This document shows positions 6,468-13,742 of a stretch of DNA of 18,450 bases, piece by piece. The stretch spans positions 1 through 18,450 of the forward strand of contig NZ_JBBKBG010000041.1 of assembly GCF_037892545.1 (NCBI RefSeq), read 5' to 3'. The DNA is from Pseudogracilibacillus sp037892545 (lineage in GTDB: Bacteria; Bacillota; Bacilli; Bacillales; Amphibacillaceae). The position numbers and the translations under genes were made by a program. The first letter of the stretch is position 1; every line of letters begins with the position of its first letter. The notes under the pieces were generated by a model. That model made no database searches, was not told where the DNA came from, and saw only the letters and a program-made list of their open reading frames with translations.

Positions 6468-6881
6468 TCACTTACCTTCTTTCTCTGCAATTTGTTCATC
6501 GATATATGTAACAGCTAATTGCATCAATTCATTTAACCGGCTATCATTTCCTTCTAAATAATGATAGCCGATCAGCGTTTCAAACGCTGTTGCATATCGA
6601 TAGTCTGCAACAGATATATTTTTTGGGATCGTATGTGACTTTGCATTTCGCCCTCTCCTTACGATCGCTGCCTCTTCCTCTGTTAAGACATCTCCTTCTA
6701 ACCATGCATGGATAACTTTCGCCTGCCCTACTCCAGATACGTATTGTACGGTTTTATGGTGTAATTGATTCGGTTTCACTTTTCCAGTAAGAATGACATG
6801 GTTACGAACGTATAGTTCATACACACTATCCCCGATATAAGCTAACGCCAAACTGTTTAACTGTTTTGCATTTACACCCAT
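6468..6881 (-). CDS. mrnC: Mini-ribonuclease III
   Basis: A 137-residue RNase III catalytic domain without a double-stranded RNA-binding domain, the defining layout of Mini-III. The signature is LALAYIGDSVYELYVR (about 10-25). Also conserved are VRRGRNAKS (about 75-83) and YRYATAFETLIGYHYLE (about 94-110), which carries the second acidic cluster. Mini-III is a dimer that trims the ends of 23S rRNA precursor, helped by ribosomal protein L3. The ATG at 6881 is chosen because it begins one base after the cysS stop with a GGAG site inside the cysS end; an upstream in-frame start at 6905 has no suitable site. Confidence 0.94.
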   Translation of the reverse strand: MGVNAKQLNSLALAYIGDSVYELYVRNHVILTGKVKPNQLHHKTVQYVSGVGQAKVIHAWLEGDVLTEEEAAIVRRGRNAKSHTIPKNISVADYRYATAFETLIGYHYLEGNDSRLNELMQLAVTYIDEQIAEKEGK

Positions 6882-6882
6882 A

Positions 6883-8283
6883 CTACGCTCTTCTCCAACG
6901 AACACCTTGTGCTGTATCCTCTAAAATGATGTCCTTTTCCTTTAATAAATCGCGTATTTCATCTGCGCGAGCAAAGTTTTTTGCTTTACGTGCTTCATTA
7001 CGCTCTTCAATTAATGCATCAATTTCTTCGTCTAATAACGCTTCTTCTTGTTCGATCGTAATTCCTAACACTTGCAACAATGTTGCCAGCATTTCTTGGA
7101 ATGCTTCCAGTAATTCAATATTTGTATGTTTTTCTTCTAAATAAATATTAGCATCCTTCGCTAAGTCGAAAATTGTCGTAATTGCATTTGCCGTATTAAA
7201 GTCATCATCCATTGCCGCTTCAAATTGATGCTTCGCACGTTCTATCATTTCAAGCCACTTGTCACTTTTCTCTCCTAAGTTTGCACTAGATTGTTTACGA
7301 TGCTCTAGGTTTGCATATGTCGTACGAATTCGGTCAAAGCTCGCTTTGGCACTACTTAATAATACATCTGTAAAATTAATTGGGTTACGATAATGAACAG
7401 ATAACATAAAGAACCGAATAACCATCGGATCATGTTTTTCTATTAAATCCCTCGTTAAAATAAAGTTACCAAGAGATTTAGACATTTTTTCATTATTAAT
7501 ATTCATATATCCGTTATGCATCCAATAATTGGCGAACGGTTTTTCGTTTAAAGCTTCTGATTGAGCGATTTCATTTTCATGGTGTGGGAATGTTAAATCT
7601 TGTCCTCCTGCATGAATATCAATCGTTTCACCTAAATACTTTTTCGCCATCGTCGAACATTCAATATGCCAACCAGGACGTCCTTTCCCCCAAGGTGAAT
7701 CCCAAGCAATTTCTCCTTCTTTTGCACGCTTCCATAAGGCGAAGTCTAGTGGATCCTCTTTTATTTCCCCTACTTGGATTCGTGCACCGGCACGTAGTTC
7801 ATCGATTGATTGTGCAGATAGTTTTCCATATTCATCAAAGGCACGTGGCTTAAAATAAACATCGCCCTCTACTTCATATGCATAGTCTTTTTCCACTAAT
7901 CCAGCCACAAAATCGATGATGTCGTCCATCGCCTCTGTTACACGTGGATGGTAGGTTGCTTCTTTCACACCTAATGCTTTTACATCTTCTAAATATGCCT
8001 TAATATAACGGTTCGTTACGTCTTGAATTTGTTCCCCGAGTTCATTCGCACGCTTGATAATTTTGTCATCGACATCTGTAAAATTCAATACGTAATTGAC
8101 CTCATACCCTTTATACTCCAAATATCGTCGAACTGTGTCGAACACTATCGCAGGACGGGCGTTACCAATATGAATATAGTTATATACGGTCGGTCCACAT
8201 ACATACATTCGAACTTTATTTTCCTCGATAGACTTAAATATCTCCTTTTTATTCGTTAATGAATTATAAATCTTAATAGTCAT
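6883..8283 (-). CDS. cysS: Cysteinyl-tRNA synthetase
   Basis: A 466-residue class I synthetase, identical in length to the B. subtilis enzyme. The HIGH-type motif HIGN is at 38-41 and KMSKS at 266-270. The zinc ligands that recognise the cysteine thiol are present: C29, C209, H234 and E238. The C-terminal region (about 320 on) is the helical and anticodon-binding part, ending DTAQGVRWRRA. It charges tRNA-Cys with cysteine using ATP. Two ATGs lie close together; the one at 8283 is used because it is seven bases from AGGG and starts two bases after the cysE stop. It is the second gene under the cysteine T-box, so cysteine synthesis and tRNA charging are controlled together. Confidence 0.98.
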   Translation of the reverse strand: MTIKIYNSLTNKKEIFKSIEENKVRMYVCGPTVYNYIHIGNARPAIVFDTVRRYLEYKGYEVNYVLNFTDVDDKIIKRANELGEQIQDVTNRYIKAYLEDVKALGVKEATYHPRVTEAMDDIIDFVAGLVEKDYAYEVEGDVYFKPRAFDEYGKLSAQSIDELRAGARIQVGEIKEDPLDFALWKRAKEGEIAWDSPWGKGRPGWHIECSTMAKKYLGETIDIHAGGQDLTFPHHENEIAQSEALNEKPFANYWMHNGYMNINNEKMSKSLGNFILTRDLIEKHDPMVIRFFMLSVHYRNPINFTDVLLSSAKASFDRIRTTYANLEHRKQSSANLGEKSDKWLEMIERAKHQFEAAMDDDFNTANAITTIFDLAKDANIYLEEKHTNIELLEAFQEMLATLLQVLGITIEQEEALLDEEIDALIEERNEARKAKNFARADEIRDLLKEKDIILEDTAQGVRWRRA

Positions 8284-8285
8284 TG

Positions 8286-8933
8286 TCATTCCCTTTCTTT
8301 CAGTTGTTCTAGTTGCTCACGCAATACGGCAACTTCTTTTTCCAATTGTTTCACCTTATCTAACATGGGGTCTGGTAATCGATGGTGATCAAGTTTTTGT
8401 GAAACCTTTTTTCCATCCTGTTTTACGACTCTTCCAGGAATACCGACAACTGTCGAATTATCTGGAACATCTTTTAATACGACAGATCCACCACCTACAT
8501 TCGAGTTTTCTCCAACTGTAATCGCTCCTAATACTTTGGCACCTGTAGCGATTAATGCATTATTTTTAACTGTAGGATGACGTTTGCCCTTTTCATGCCC
8601 TGTACCACCAAGTGTGACACCTTGATAAATCGTGACATCATCCCCTATTTCACATGTTTCACCAATGACGACACCCATTCCATGGTCGATGAAAAAACGT
8701 CGTCCAATGACTGCACCTGGGTGAATTTCAATTCCAGTAAAAAATCTACTCAACTGCGAAATTGCTCTAGCAATAAAAAACATCTTTCTTTTATAAAACC
8801 AATGTGCGATTCGATGATTCCATACGGCATGTAAACCAGAATACGTTAAAAACACTTCAAAATACGTACGTGCTGCAGGGTCTTGTGTAAAAACAACATC
8901 CATATCTTCTTTCATTCGTTTAAAGATTCCCAT
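8286..8933 (-). CDS. cysE: Serine O-acetyltransferase
   Basis: A 215-residue protein. The N-terminal helical part includes DPAARTYFEVFLTYSGLHA (about 18-36). Then comes a left-handed beta-helix of hexapeptide repeats (about 65-160) with GIEIHPGAVIG, the catalytic-site segment FIDHGMGVVIGET and GVTLGGTG. The C-terminal tail (about 185-215) is charged and helical. It transfers acetyl from acetyl-CoA to serine, the first step of cysteine synthesis. The longer E. coli N-terminal extension is absent, as in other Bacillales. Of two nearby ATGs, 8933 is preferred over 8942, which is one base from the GGGGG ribosome site. It is the first gene after the T-box. Confidence 0.96.
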   Translation of the reverse strand: MGIFKRMKEDMDVVFTQDPAARTYFEVFLTYSGLHAVWNHRIAHWFYKRKMFFIARAISQLSRFFTGIEIHPGAVIGRRFFIDHGMGVVIGETCEIGDDVTIYQGVTLGGTGHEKGKRHPTVKNNALIATGAKVLGAITVGENSNVGGGSVVLKDVPDNSTVVGIPGRVVKQDGKKVSQKLDHHRLPDPMLDKVKQLEKEVAVLREQLEQLKERE

Positions 8934-8961
8934 AATAGACATTCCCCCTTCTTTAATGAAT

Positions 8962-9231
8962 AAAAAAATGCACCTCCATGTAATTTTCATTACACAGAGG
9001 CGCATTGTACGCACGGTTCCACTCTGTTTAAGATATGTAAACCATATCCCACTTCTATCTATAACGGTAGAGTGCCGTCGTTATATACTACTCCATTTCT
9101 ATAACGAAACTCCGAGGTGCATATTCAAAAGTAGCGTTTAAAATCACTTTCAGCCAGTGGTGATTTTCTCTGTTTAAACGGGATAACTTTTTACTTTTCC
9201 TCTTCTTCATTTCTCATTTATTCACTTGTTT
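8962..9231 (-). promoter_or_regulatory. Cysteine-specific T-box riboswitch upstream of cysE-cysS
   Basis: The leader occupies most of the 333-base gltX-cysE gap. The T-box sequence AGAGTGGAACCGTGCG is at 9025-9010. The antiterminator pairs ACAGAG (9028-9023) with CTCTGT (9000-8995). The competing terminator is a 17-bp stem (8968-8984 with 8989-9005, three G-U pairs, loop GAAA) followed by seven Us. In stem I the specifier reads TGC (9121-9119) in the context GAATATGCACC, the codon for cysteine. The variable base of UGGN is A, which would pair with U, the discriminator base of tRNA-Cys. Uncharged tRNA-Cys should therefore prevent termination and switch on cysE, cysS and probably mrnC-rlmB-rae1. 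Confidence 0.93.
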
Positions 9232-9237
9232 ATTTTT

Positions 9238-9266
9238 ACTATATTATACATCTATAAAAATGTGAA
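9238..9266 (-). promoter_or_regulatory. SigA-type promoter of the cysE T-box operon
   Basis: The -35 box TTCACA is at 9266-9261, abutting the gltX stop, with a 17-base spacer and TATAGT at 9243-9238. A perfect TATAAT overlaps just upstream (9247-9242) but its spacing to this -35 is wrong. The predicted start near 9231 agrees with the 5' end of the T-box. Confidence 0.65.
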
Positions 9267-10739
9267 TTATTTCGTTTCTAATGTATCTAATAGTTGATTT
9301 AAACGAGTTAATACAACATCTTTTCCTAATAATTCAATTGCTTTCGGTAATTCTGGACCATGTGTTTGACCAGTCGTCGCAACACGAATTGGCATAAATA
9401 ACTTCTTCCCACGATGTTTCGTTTCTTTTTGAGTCGCTTTAATTTGCTCTTTAATTTCTTCCTGTACGAAATGATCTAAATGAATGAGCTTATCCGTAAA
9501 TACTTGTAGTACTTCAATCACTTGTTCTTCTTGTAATACTTCTTGAGCCGCTTCATCGTAGTCAATTTCTGTTTTAAAGAATAGCTCTGTTAAAGAAACA
9601 ATTTCCGCACCATAACGTAATTGTTCTTGGTATAGTGCAATAATTTCTTTCGCCCGATTCATTGTCGCCTCATCAGCATCCGCCGCAATTTTTCCAGCTT
9701 CAATTAAATGTGGCAATGTTAAGTCGATGACTGTCTCAACATCCGCTTTTTTAATATATTCACCGTTCATCCATTGTAATTTTTTCTGATCAAAAATGGC
9801 TGCTGAAGTAGATAAACGTTCAGGGTCAAAAAGTTTAATTAATGCTTGTTGATCAAAAATTTCTTCTTCGCCAACTGGTGACCAACCTAATAAAGAAATG
9901 AAGTTAAACATCGCTTCTGGTAAATACCCCATATTTTTATATTGCTCGATAAACTGTAATATATGTTCATCACGCTTACTTAACTTCTTACGTTCCTCAT
10001 TTAAAATTAATGTCATATGGCCAAACGTCGGAGATTCCCAACCAAATGCGTCATAAATCATCATTTGTCTAGGTGTATTAGAAATATGTTCTTCTCCTCG
10101 TAATACGTGTGTGATTTTCATTAAATGATCATCAATGGCTACGGCAAAGTTATATGTTGGAATACCGTCCTTTTTTACAATGACCCAATCACCGTAATCA
10201 CTTGATTCAATGGAGATTTCTCCACGAACCATATCATTAAATGTGTATGTTTTATTTGATGGTACACGAATTCGAATACTTGGCTTACGACCTTCTTTAC
10301 GGAATGCTTCTTTTTCTTCCTCTGTTAAATTACTATGTTTCCCAGCATATTTAGGTACTTGACCATTCGCTTTTTGTTCTTCGCGTTCCGCTTCTAATTC
10401 TTCTTCTGTCATGAAACATTCGTATGCGAGGTCTTTATCTAATAATTGTTGGATATATTGATTATAAATATCAAGACGTTCCATTTGACGATATGGCCCA
10501 TACTCTCCGCCAATGTCCGCACCTTCATCCCAGTCAATTCCTAACCATTTTAGAAATGTCAATTGGCTTTCTTCTCCACCTTCAACATTTCGCTTTGCAT
10601 CCGTATCTTCTGTACGAATAATAAACTTTCCATCAAAATGTCTTGCATATAAATAATTAAACAATGCTGTACGTGCATTTCCAATATGTAAATGGCCTGT
10701 CGGACTAGGTGCATATCGGACTCGAATCTCGTTCGTCAT
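9267..10739 (-). CDS. gltX: Glutamyl-tRNA synthetase
   Basis: A 490-residue class I synthetase. It begins MTNEIRVRYAPSPTGHLHIG with the HIGH-type motif HIGN at 18-21, and has the KMSKS-type KLSKR at 252-256, within ERKKLSKRDEHI. Conserved substrate contacts include the RTEDTD segment (42-47) and PTYNFAVAIDDH (194-205). The alpha-helical anticodon-binding domain fills roughly residues 320-490, with KETKHRGKKLFMPIRVA and GQTHGPELP near the end. In Bacillales this enzyme is usually non-discriminating and also charges tRNA-Gln, which is then amidated by GatCAB; that is family knowledge, not seen here. The GAGGGG ribosome site is 11 bases from the ATG. It has its own promoter and no separate terminator before the T-box. 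Confidence 0.97.
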   Translation of the reverse strand: MTNEIRVRYAPSPTGHLHIGNARTALFNYLYARHFDGKFIIRTEDTDAKRNVEGGEESQLTFLKWLGIDWDEGADIGGEYGPYRQMERLDIYNQYIQQLLDKDLAYECFMTEEELEAEREEQKANGQVPKYAGKHSNLTEEEKEAFRKEGRKPSIRIRVPSNKTYTFNDMVRGEISIESSDYGDWVIVKKDGIPTYNFAVAIDDHLMKITHVLRGEEHISNTPRQMMIYDAFGWESPTFGHMTLILNEERKKLSKRDEHILQFIEQYKNMGYLPEAMFNFISLLGWSPVGEEEIFDQQALIKLFDPERLSTSAAIFDQKKLQWMNGEYIKKADVETVIDLTLPHLIEAGKIAADADEATMNRAKEIIALYQEQLRYGAEIVSLTELFFKTEIDYDEAAQEVLQEEQVIEVLQVFTDKLIHLDHFVQEEIKEQIKATQKETKHRGKKLFMPIRVATTGQTHGPELPKAIELLGKDVVLTRLNQLLDTLETK

Positions 10740-10781
10740 GATTGTTTGTTCCCCTCTCTAAAATACATAATACCTTTTTTA

Positions 10782-10810
10782 ATTATAGCAAAAAGCACCA
10801 ATTGTATAAA
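10782..10810 (-). promoter_or_regulatory. Extended -10 promoter of gltX
   Basis: A perfect TATAAT at 10787-10782 is preceded by TGC, making an extended -10. Seventeen bases upstream is TTTATA (10810-10805), a weak -35. The start would be near 10775, about 36 bases before the gltX ATG. Confidence 0.65.
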
Positions 10811-10857
10811 GGTTTTTCTATCATGGACTGTTCGTTTCGCTTATCCATTTTCAAACT

Positions 10858-10930
10858 AAAAATAATGAGGTCCGAATCAAATGCCATAAGTATAGATATA
10901 CTTATTTTATTATCCTCTCGCCTCATTTTT
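10858..10930 (-). repeat. Nested inverted repeat downstream of yacL, possible terminator
   Basis: AATGAGG/CCTCATT arms at 10864-10870 and 10921-10927 enclose a perfect 9-bp palindrome, ATAAGTATA and TATACTTAT with two bases between (10886-10905). On the minus strand the outer arm is followed by ATTTTTAG, so it may terminate yacL transcription. The 50-base span between outer arms is unusual for a simple terminator. The rest of the yacL-gltX gap (10931-11008) is AT-rich with no gene that I can support. Confidence 0.4.
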
Positions 10931-11008
10931 CACTCACACATTATTTCTTTGAAAATATATAATGATGAATCCTATTATTTAAAATTTTCCTCGTTTTTCT
11001 TTTATACA

Positions 11009-12112
11009 TTATTGTGCATTTTCCATTGATTTTGGTTTAGCAAAAATCATCCGACCTGCAGATGTTTGGAGGACACTCGTTATTAATACTTCAATCGTCT
11101 TGCCGATAAAGTCTCTTCCACCTTCTACGACAATCATTGTACCATCATCTAAATAAGCGACCCCTTGCTTCTGTTCCTTCCCGTCTTTAATGACATGAAC
11201 GACAAGTTCTTCCCCTGGTAATACGACAGGTTTCACTGCATTCGCTAAATCATTAATATTCAATACCGGAACATTCTGGAAGTCTGCCACTTTATTTAAA
11301 TTAAAATCGTTCGTAACGACAATACCATCCATCACTTTTGCCAATTTCACCAATTTACTATCTACTTCTGGAATATCTTCAAAATCTCCTTCATACATTT
11401 CAACTTCTACATCTAAATCTTTTTGGATTCGGTTCAAAATATCCAAACCACGTCTACCTCGGTTACGTTTCAATACGTCTGAGGAATCTGCTATATGCTG
11501 TAATTCATGTAAAATAAATTGTGGAATAATAATTTTTCCTTCCAAAAAATTCGTCTGACATATATCCGCTATTCTTCCATCGATAATGACACTCGTATCA
11601 AGGATTTTCGGTTTCACTTCACTAGCAGATGTTTTCTTTATATCTTCTACATGTTCTTTATCCTTATTCCGCTCTTTTCTAGAAATCGTTAATAAATTCA
11701 TAAATTCTTCCCGACGTCGAAAACCGACTTGGAATCCTAAATATCCAATAATAATCGTTAAAAACAATGGAACAATTTCAGATACAATACGCAAACTAAT
11801 ATCTTGTAATGGAATATTGATTAAATATGCAACCACTAATCCTAAAATTAAACCAATCGAACCAAAAAACAAATCGACAACTGGTAGTTTTATTAACCCA
11901 TCCTCAATCCATTTTAGAAAATTCACCACATAATCAGCTAATATATATGATAAAAAGAAAAATATAATTGCACCTAACACAGAGCCGAAATATGGCGATA
12001 AAATCCAATTTATATCCGTTAAATCAAAAAATCCAATTACTTTAGGCATGTATAAAAAGCCTAATGTTCCACCCGTAATCACAAAAAACACGTGAATAAT
12101 CTTTTTCAACAT
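11009..12112 (-). CDS. yacL: PIN/TRAM-domain membrane protein, YacL family
   Basis: A 367-residue protein, about the length of B. subtilis YacL. Four hydrophobic segments (about 5-23, 42-63, 79-99 and 109-131) anchor it in the membrane. A charged linker leads to a cytoplasmic PIN domain starting KILDTSVIIDGRIADI near residue 170, with acidic residues D172 and D178, and later VVTNDFNLNKVA. A TRAM domain, a likely RNA-binding fold, follows near 290-355 (GEELVVHVIKDG to RMIFAKPK). PIN domains are usually ribonucleases, but the substrate of this family is unknown. The ATG at 12112 is chosen; the GTG at 12124 overlaps the ribosome site. It lies next to radA without the intervening disA. Confidence 0.9.
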   Translation of the reverse strand: MLKKIIHVFFVITGGTLGFLYMPKVIGFFDLTDINWILSPYFGSVLGAIIFFFLSYILADYVVNFLKWIEDGLIKLPVVDLFFGSIGLILGLVVAYLINIPLQDISLRIVSEIVPLFLTIIIGYLGFQVGFRRREEFMNLLTISRKERNKDKEHVEDIKKTSASEVKPKILDTSVIIDGRIADICQTNFLEGKIIIPQFILHELQHIADSSDVLKRNRGRRGLDILNRIQKDLDVEVEMYEGDFEDIPEVDSKLVKLAKVMDGIVVTNDFNLNKVADFQNVPVLNINDLANAVKPVVLPGEELVVHVIKDGKEQKQGVAYLDDGTMIVVEGGRDFIGKTIEVLITSVLQTSAGRMIFAKPKSMENAQ

Positions 12113-12154
12113 TTCTATTTGCACCTCCTTTTACGTAGTATTCCCTATTTAAGC

Positions 12155-12190
12155 ATTCCTATAACAAAAAATTGCAAATGTTATAGGAAT
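12155..12190 (-). promoter_or_regulatory. Perfect 12-bp hairpin at the 5' end of the yacL leader
   Basis: ATTCCTATAACA and TGTTATAGGAAT (12190-12179 and 12166-12155) form a perfect 12-bp stem with a 12-base loop. It begins only a few bases after the predicted transcription start (about 12193). No U-tract follows, so it is not a terminator. A protective 5' stem or a protein site is possible; function unknown. Confidence 0.55.
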
Positions 12191-12199
12191 GTAACATAA

Positions 12200-12228
12200 A
12201 TGATAGCATAGCCCAAAATGCTAGTCAA
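12200..12228 (-). promoter_or_regulatory. SigA-type promoter of yacL
   Basis: The -35 box TTGACT at 12228-12223, a 17-base spacer ending TGC and the -10 box TATCAT at 12205-12200 form a strong candidate. It lies in the 175-base radA-yacL gap. Confidence 0.75.
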
Positions 12229-12287
12229 CGAGGCAAACATAAAATTTTATCACATACATTTTCTAAAGTCAATGTTTTAATTTTTGT

Positions 12288-13682
12288 TTAGAATGGTGCA
12301 TTTTCTCCTTTTTTCGCTAACGCTATGCGCAATGCTTCTTGTACAGTTTTTACGCCAATTACTTCAATAGAACTAGGATATGTCCATCCGTCTAAATTAT
12401 TCGCGGGACAAATAACACGTTTAAATCCTAGCTTCGCTGCTTCTTGTACACGTTGTTCAATTCTTGACACACGGCGAATTTCACCCGTTAAACCAACTTC
12501 TCCAATAAAAATATCTTCTGGATTAGTCGGTTGATCCCGGAAACTAGATGCAATACTAATGGCAATGGCGAGGTCAATCGCAGGTTCATCTAACTTTACC
12601 CCACCAGCAACTTTTATATATGCATCTTGGTTTTGTAACAATAATCCGACACGTTTTTCTAATACAGCCATCAATAATGGCACACGATTGGAATCGACCC
12701 CTGTTGCCATTCGACGTGGGTTTCCAAAACTCGAAGGCGATATTAATGCTTGTATTTCAACTAGTACTGGACGAGTCCCTTCCATTGACGCAACAACAGT
12801 AGACCCTGCCGCTCCTTGAGATCGTTCTTCCAAGAAAATTTCCGATGGATTTAACACTTCTTGTAACCCAAGCTCTTTCATTTCAAAAATTCCCATTTCA
12901 TTCGTGCTACCGAACCTATTTTTTACACTACGCAAAATTCGGTATGTATGATGTCTCTCCCCTTCAAAATAAAGCACAACATCTACCATATGTTCCAACA
13001 TTCTCGGACCCGCAATAGCTCCTTCTTTTGTCACATGTCCAACGATAAAAATTGGGATGCCTTGTTCTTTTGCTACTTTCATTAACTCCATCGTACATTC
13101 ACGTACTTGTGTAACGCTTCCTGGTGCACTCGTTACTTCCTCTTTAAAAATCGTTTGAATCGAGTCGATTATAACGAGTGCAGGTTTTACTTGTTCAATT
13201 TGATGTGTAATTTGGAATAAGTTCGTTTCAGAATAAATATATAGCTCATCTGCATCTACCTGTAATCGTTCTGCACGTAGTTTCGTTTGTTGTACAGATT
13301 CCTCACCAGATACGTATAACACTTTTTGACCTAATTCTGCGATTTGTGCCGATGTTTGTAATAACAATGTTGACTTTCCAATTCCGGGATCCCCACCAAT
13401 TAACACGAGAGAACCAGGTACGATTCCACCACCGAGTACACGATTCGTTTCTCCCATTTTCGTTTTCATACGTGGTTCCTTTTCTGAAACGACTTCTTTT
13501 ATTTTTAACGGCTTTTGACTACTCGTCACAAACGTTGCCCGTGTTTTATTCGTTTCTGGTTGTTTCACTTCTTCTACAAATGTATTCCAGTTATTACAGT
13601 TCGTACATTTTCCCATCCAGCGAATAGATTCATGTCCACATTCCTGACAGACATATACTGTTTTTCTCTTCTTTGACAACAT
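12288..13682 (-). CDS. radA: DNA repair and recombination protein RadA (Sms)
   Basis: A 464-residue protein with the full RadA layout. A four-cysteine zinc finger (C12, C15, C26, C29) is followed by a RecA-like ATPase core with Walker A GGDPGIGKST (96-105) and Walker B VIIDS near 170-174. The RadA-specific KNRFG motif is at 254-258, and a C-terminal Lon-protease-like domain without catalytic function starts near 275 (VLVEIQALI, RRMATGVD). RadA is a helicase-like motor that extends D-loops and branch-migrates recombination intermediates. The ATG at 13682 is only three bases after GAGGG; the adjacent TTG at 13679 has better spacing and is a credible alternative. It begins 20 bases after the clpC terminator. 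Confidence 0.97.
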   Translation of the reverse strand: MLSKKRKTVYVCQECGHESIRWMGKCTNCNNWNTFVEEVKQPETNKTRATFVTSSQKPLKIKEVVSEKEPRMKTKMGETNRVLGGGIVPGSLVLIGGDPGIGKSTLLLQTSAQIAELGQKVLYVSGEESVQQTKLRAERLQVDADELYIYSETNLFQITHQIEQVKPALVIIDSIQTIFKEEVTSAPGSVTQVRECTMELMKVAKEQGIPIFIVGHVTKEGAIAGPRMLEHMVDVVLYFEGERHHTYRILRSVKNRFGSTNEMGIFEMKELGLQEVLNPSEIFLEERSQGAAGSTVVASMEGTRPVLVEIQALISPSSFGNPRRMATGVDSNRVPLLMAVLEKRVGLLLQNQDAYIKVAGGVKLDEPAIDLAIAISIASSFRDQPTNPEDIFIGEVGLTGEIRRVSRIEQRVQEAAKLGFKRVICPANNLDGWTYPSSIEVIGVKTVQEALRIALAKKGENAPF

Positions 13683-13701
13683 ATTCCCTCGCTTTCTTTT
13701 T

Positions 13702-13735
13702 AAAAAAGAGCTAGCGATAGTAAAATCACTAGCTC
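13702..13735 (-). terminator. Intrinsic terminator after clpC
   Basis: An 11-bp stem (13725-13735 with 13708-13718, one G-U pair), a six-base loop and six Us (13707-13702) lie just downstream of the clpC stop. Because radA begins at 13682, no promoter fits between this terminator and radA. Confidence 0.88.
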
Positions 13736-13742
13736 CCCTGCT

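Noticed and set aside
10742..11029. Plus-strand open frame of 95 codons in the yacL-gltX gap
   Set aside because: No ribosome site, low-complexity AT-rich composition, and it overlaps the gltX promoter and the end of yacL; no family resemblance seen.
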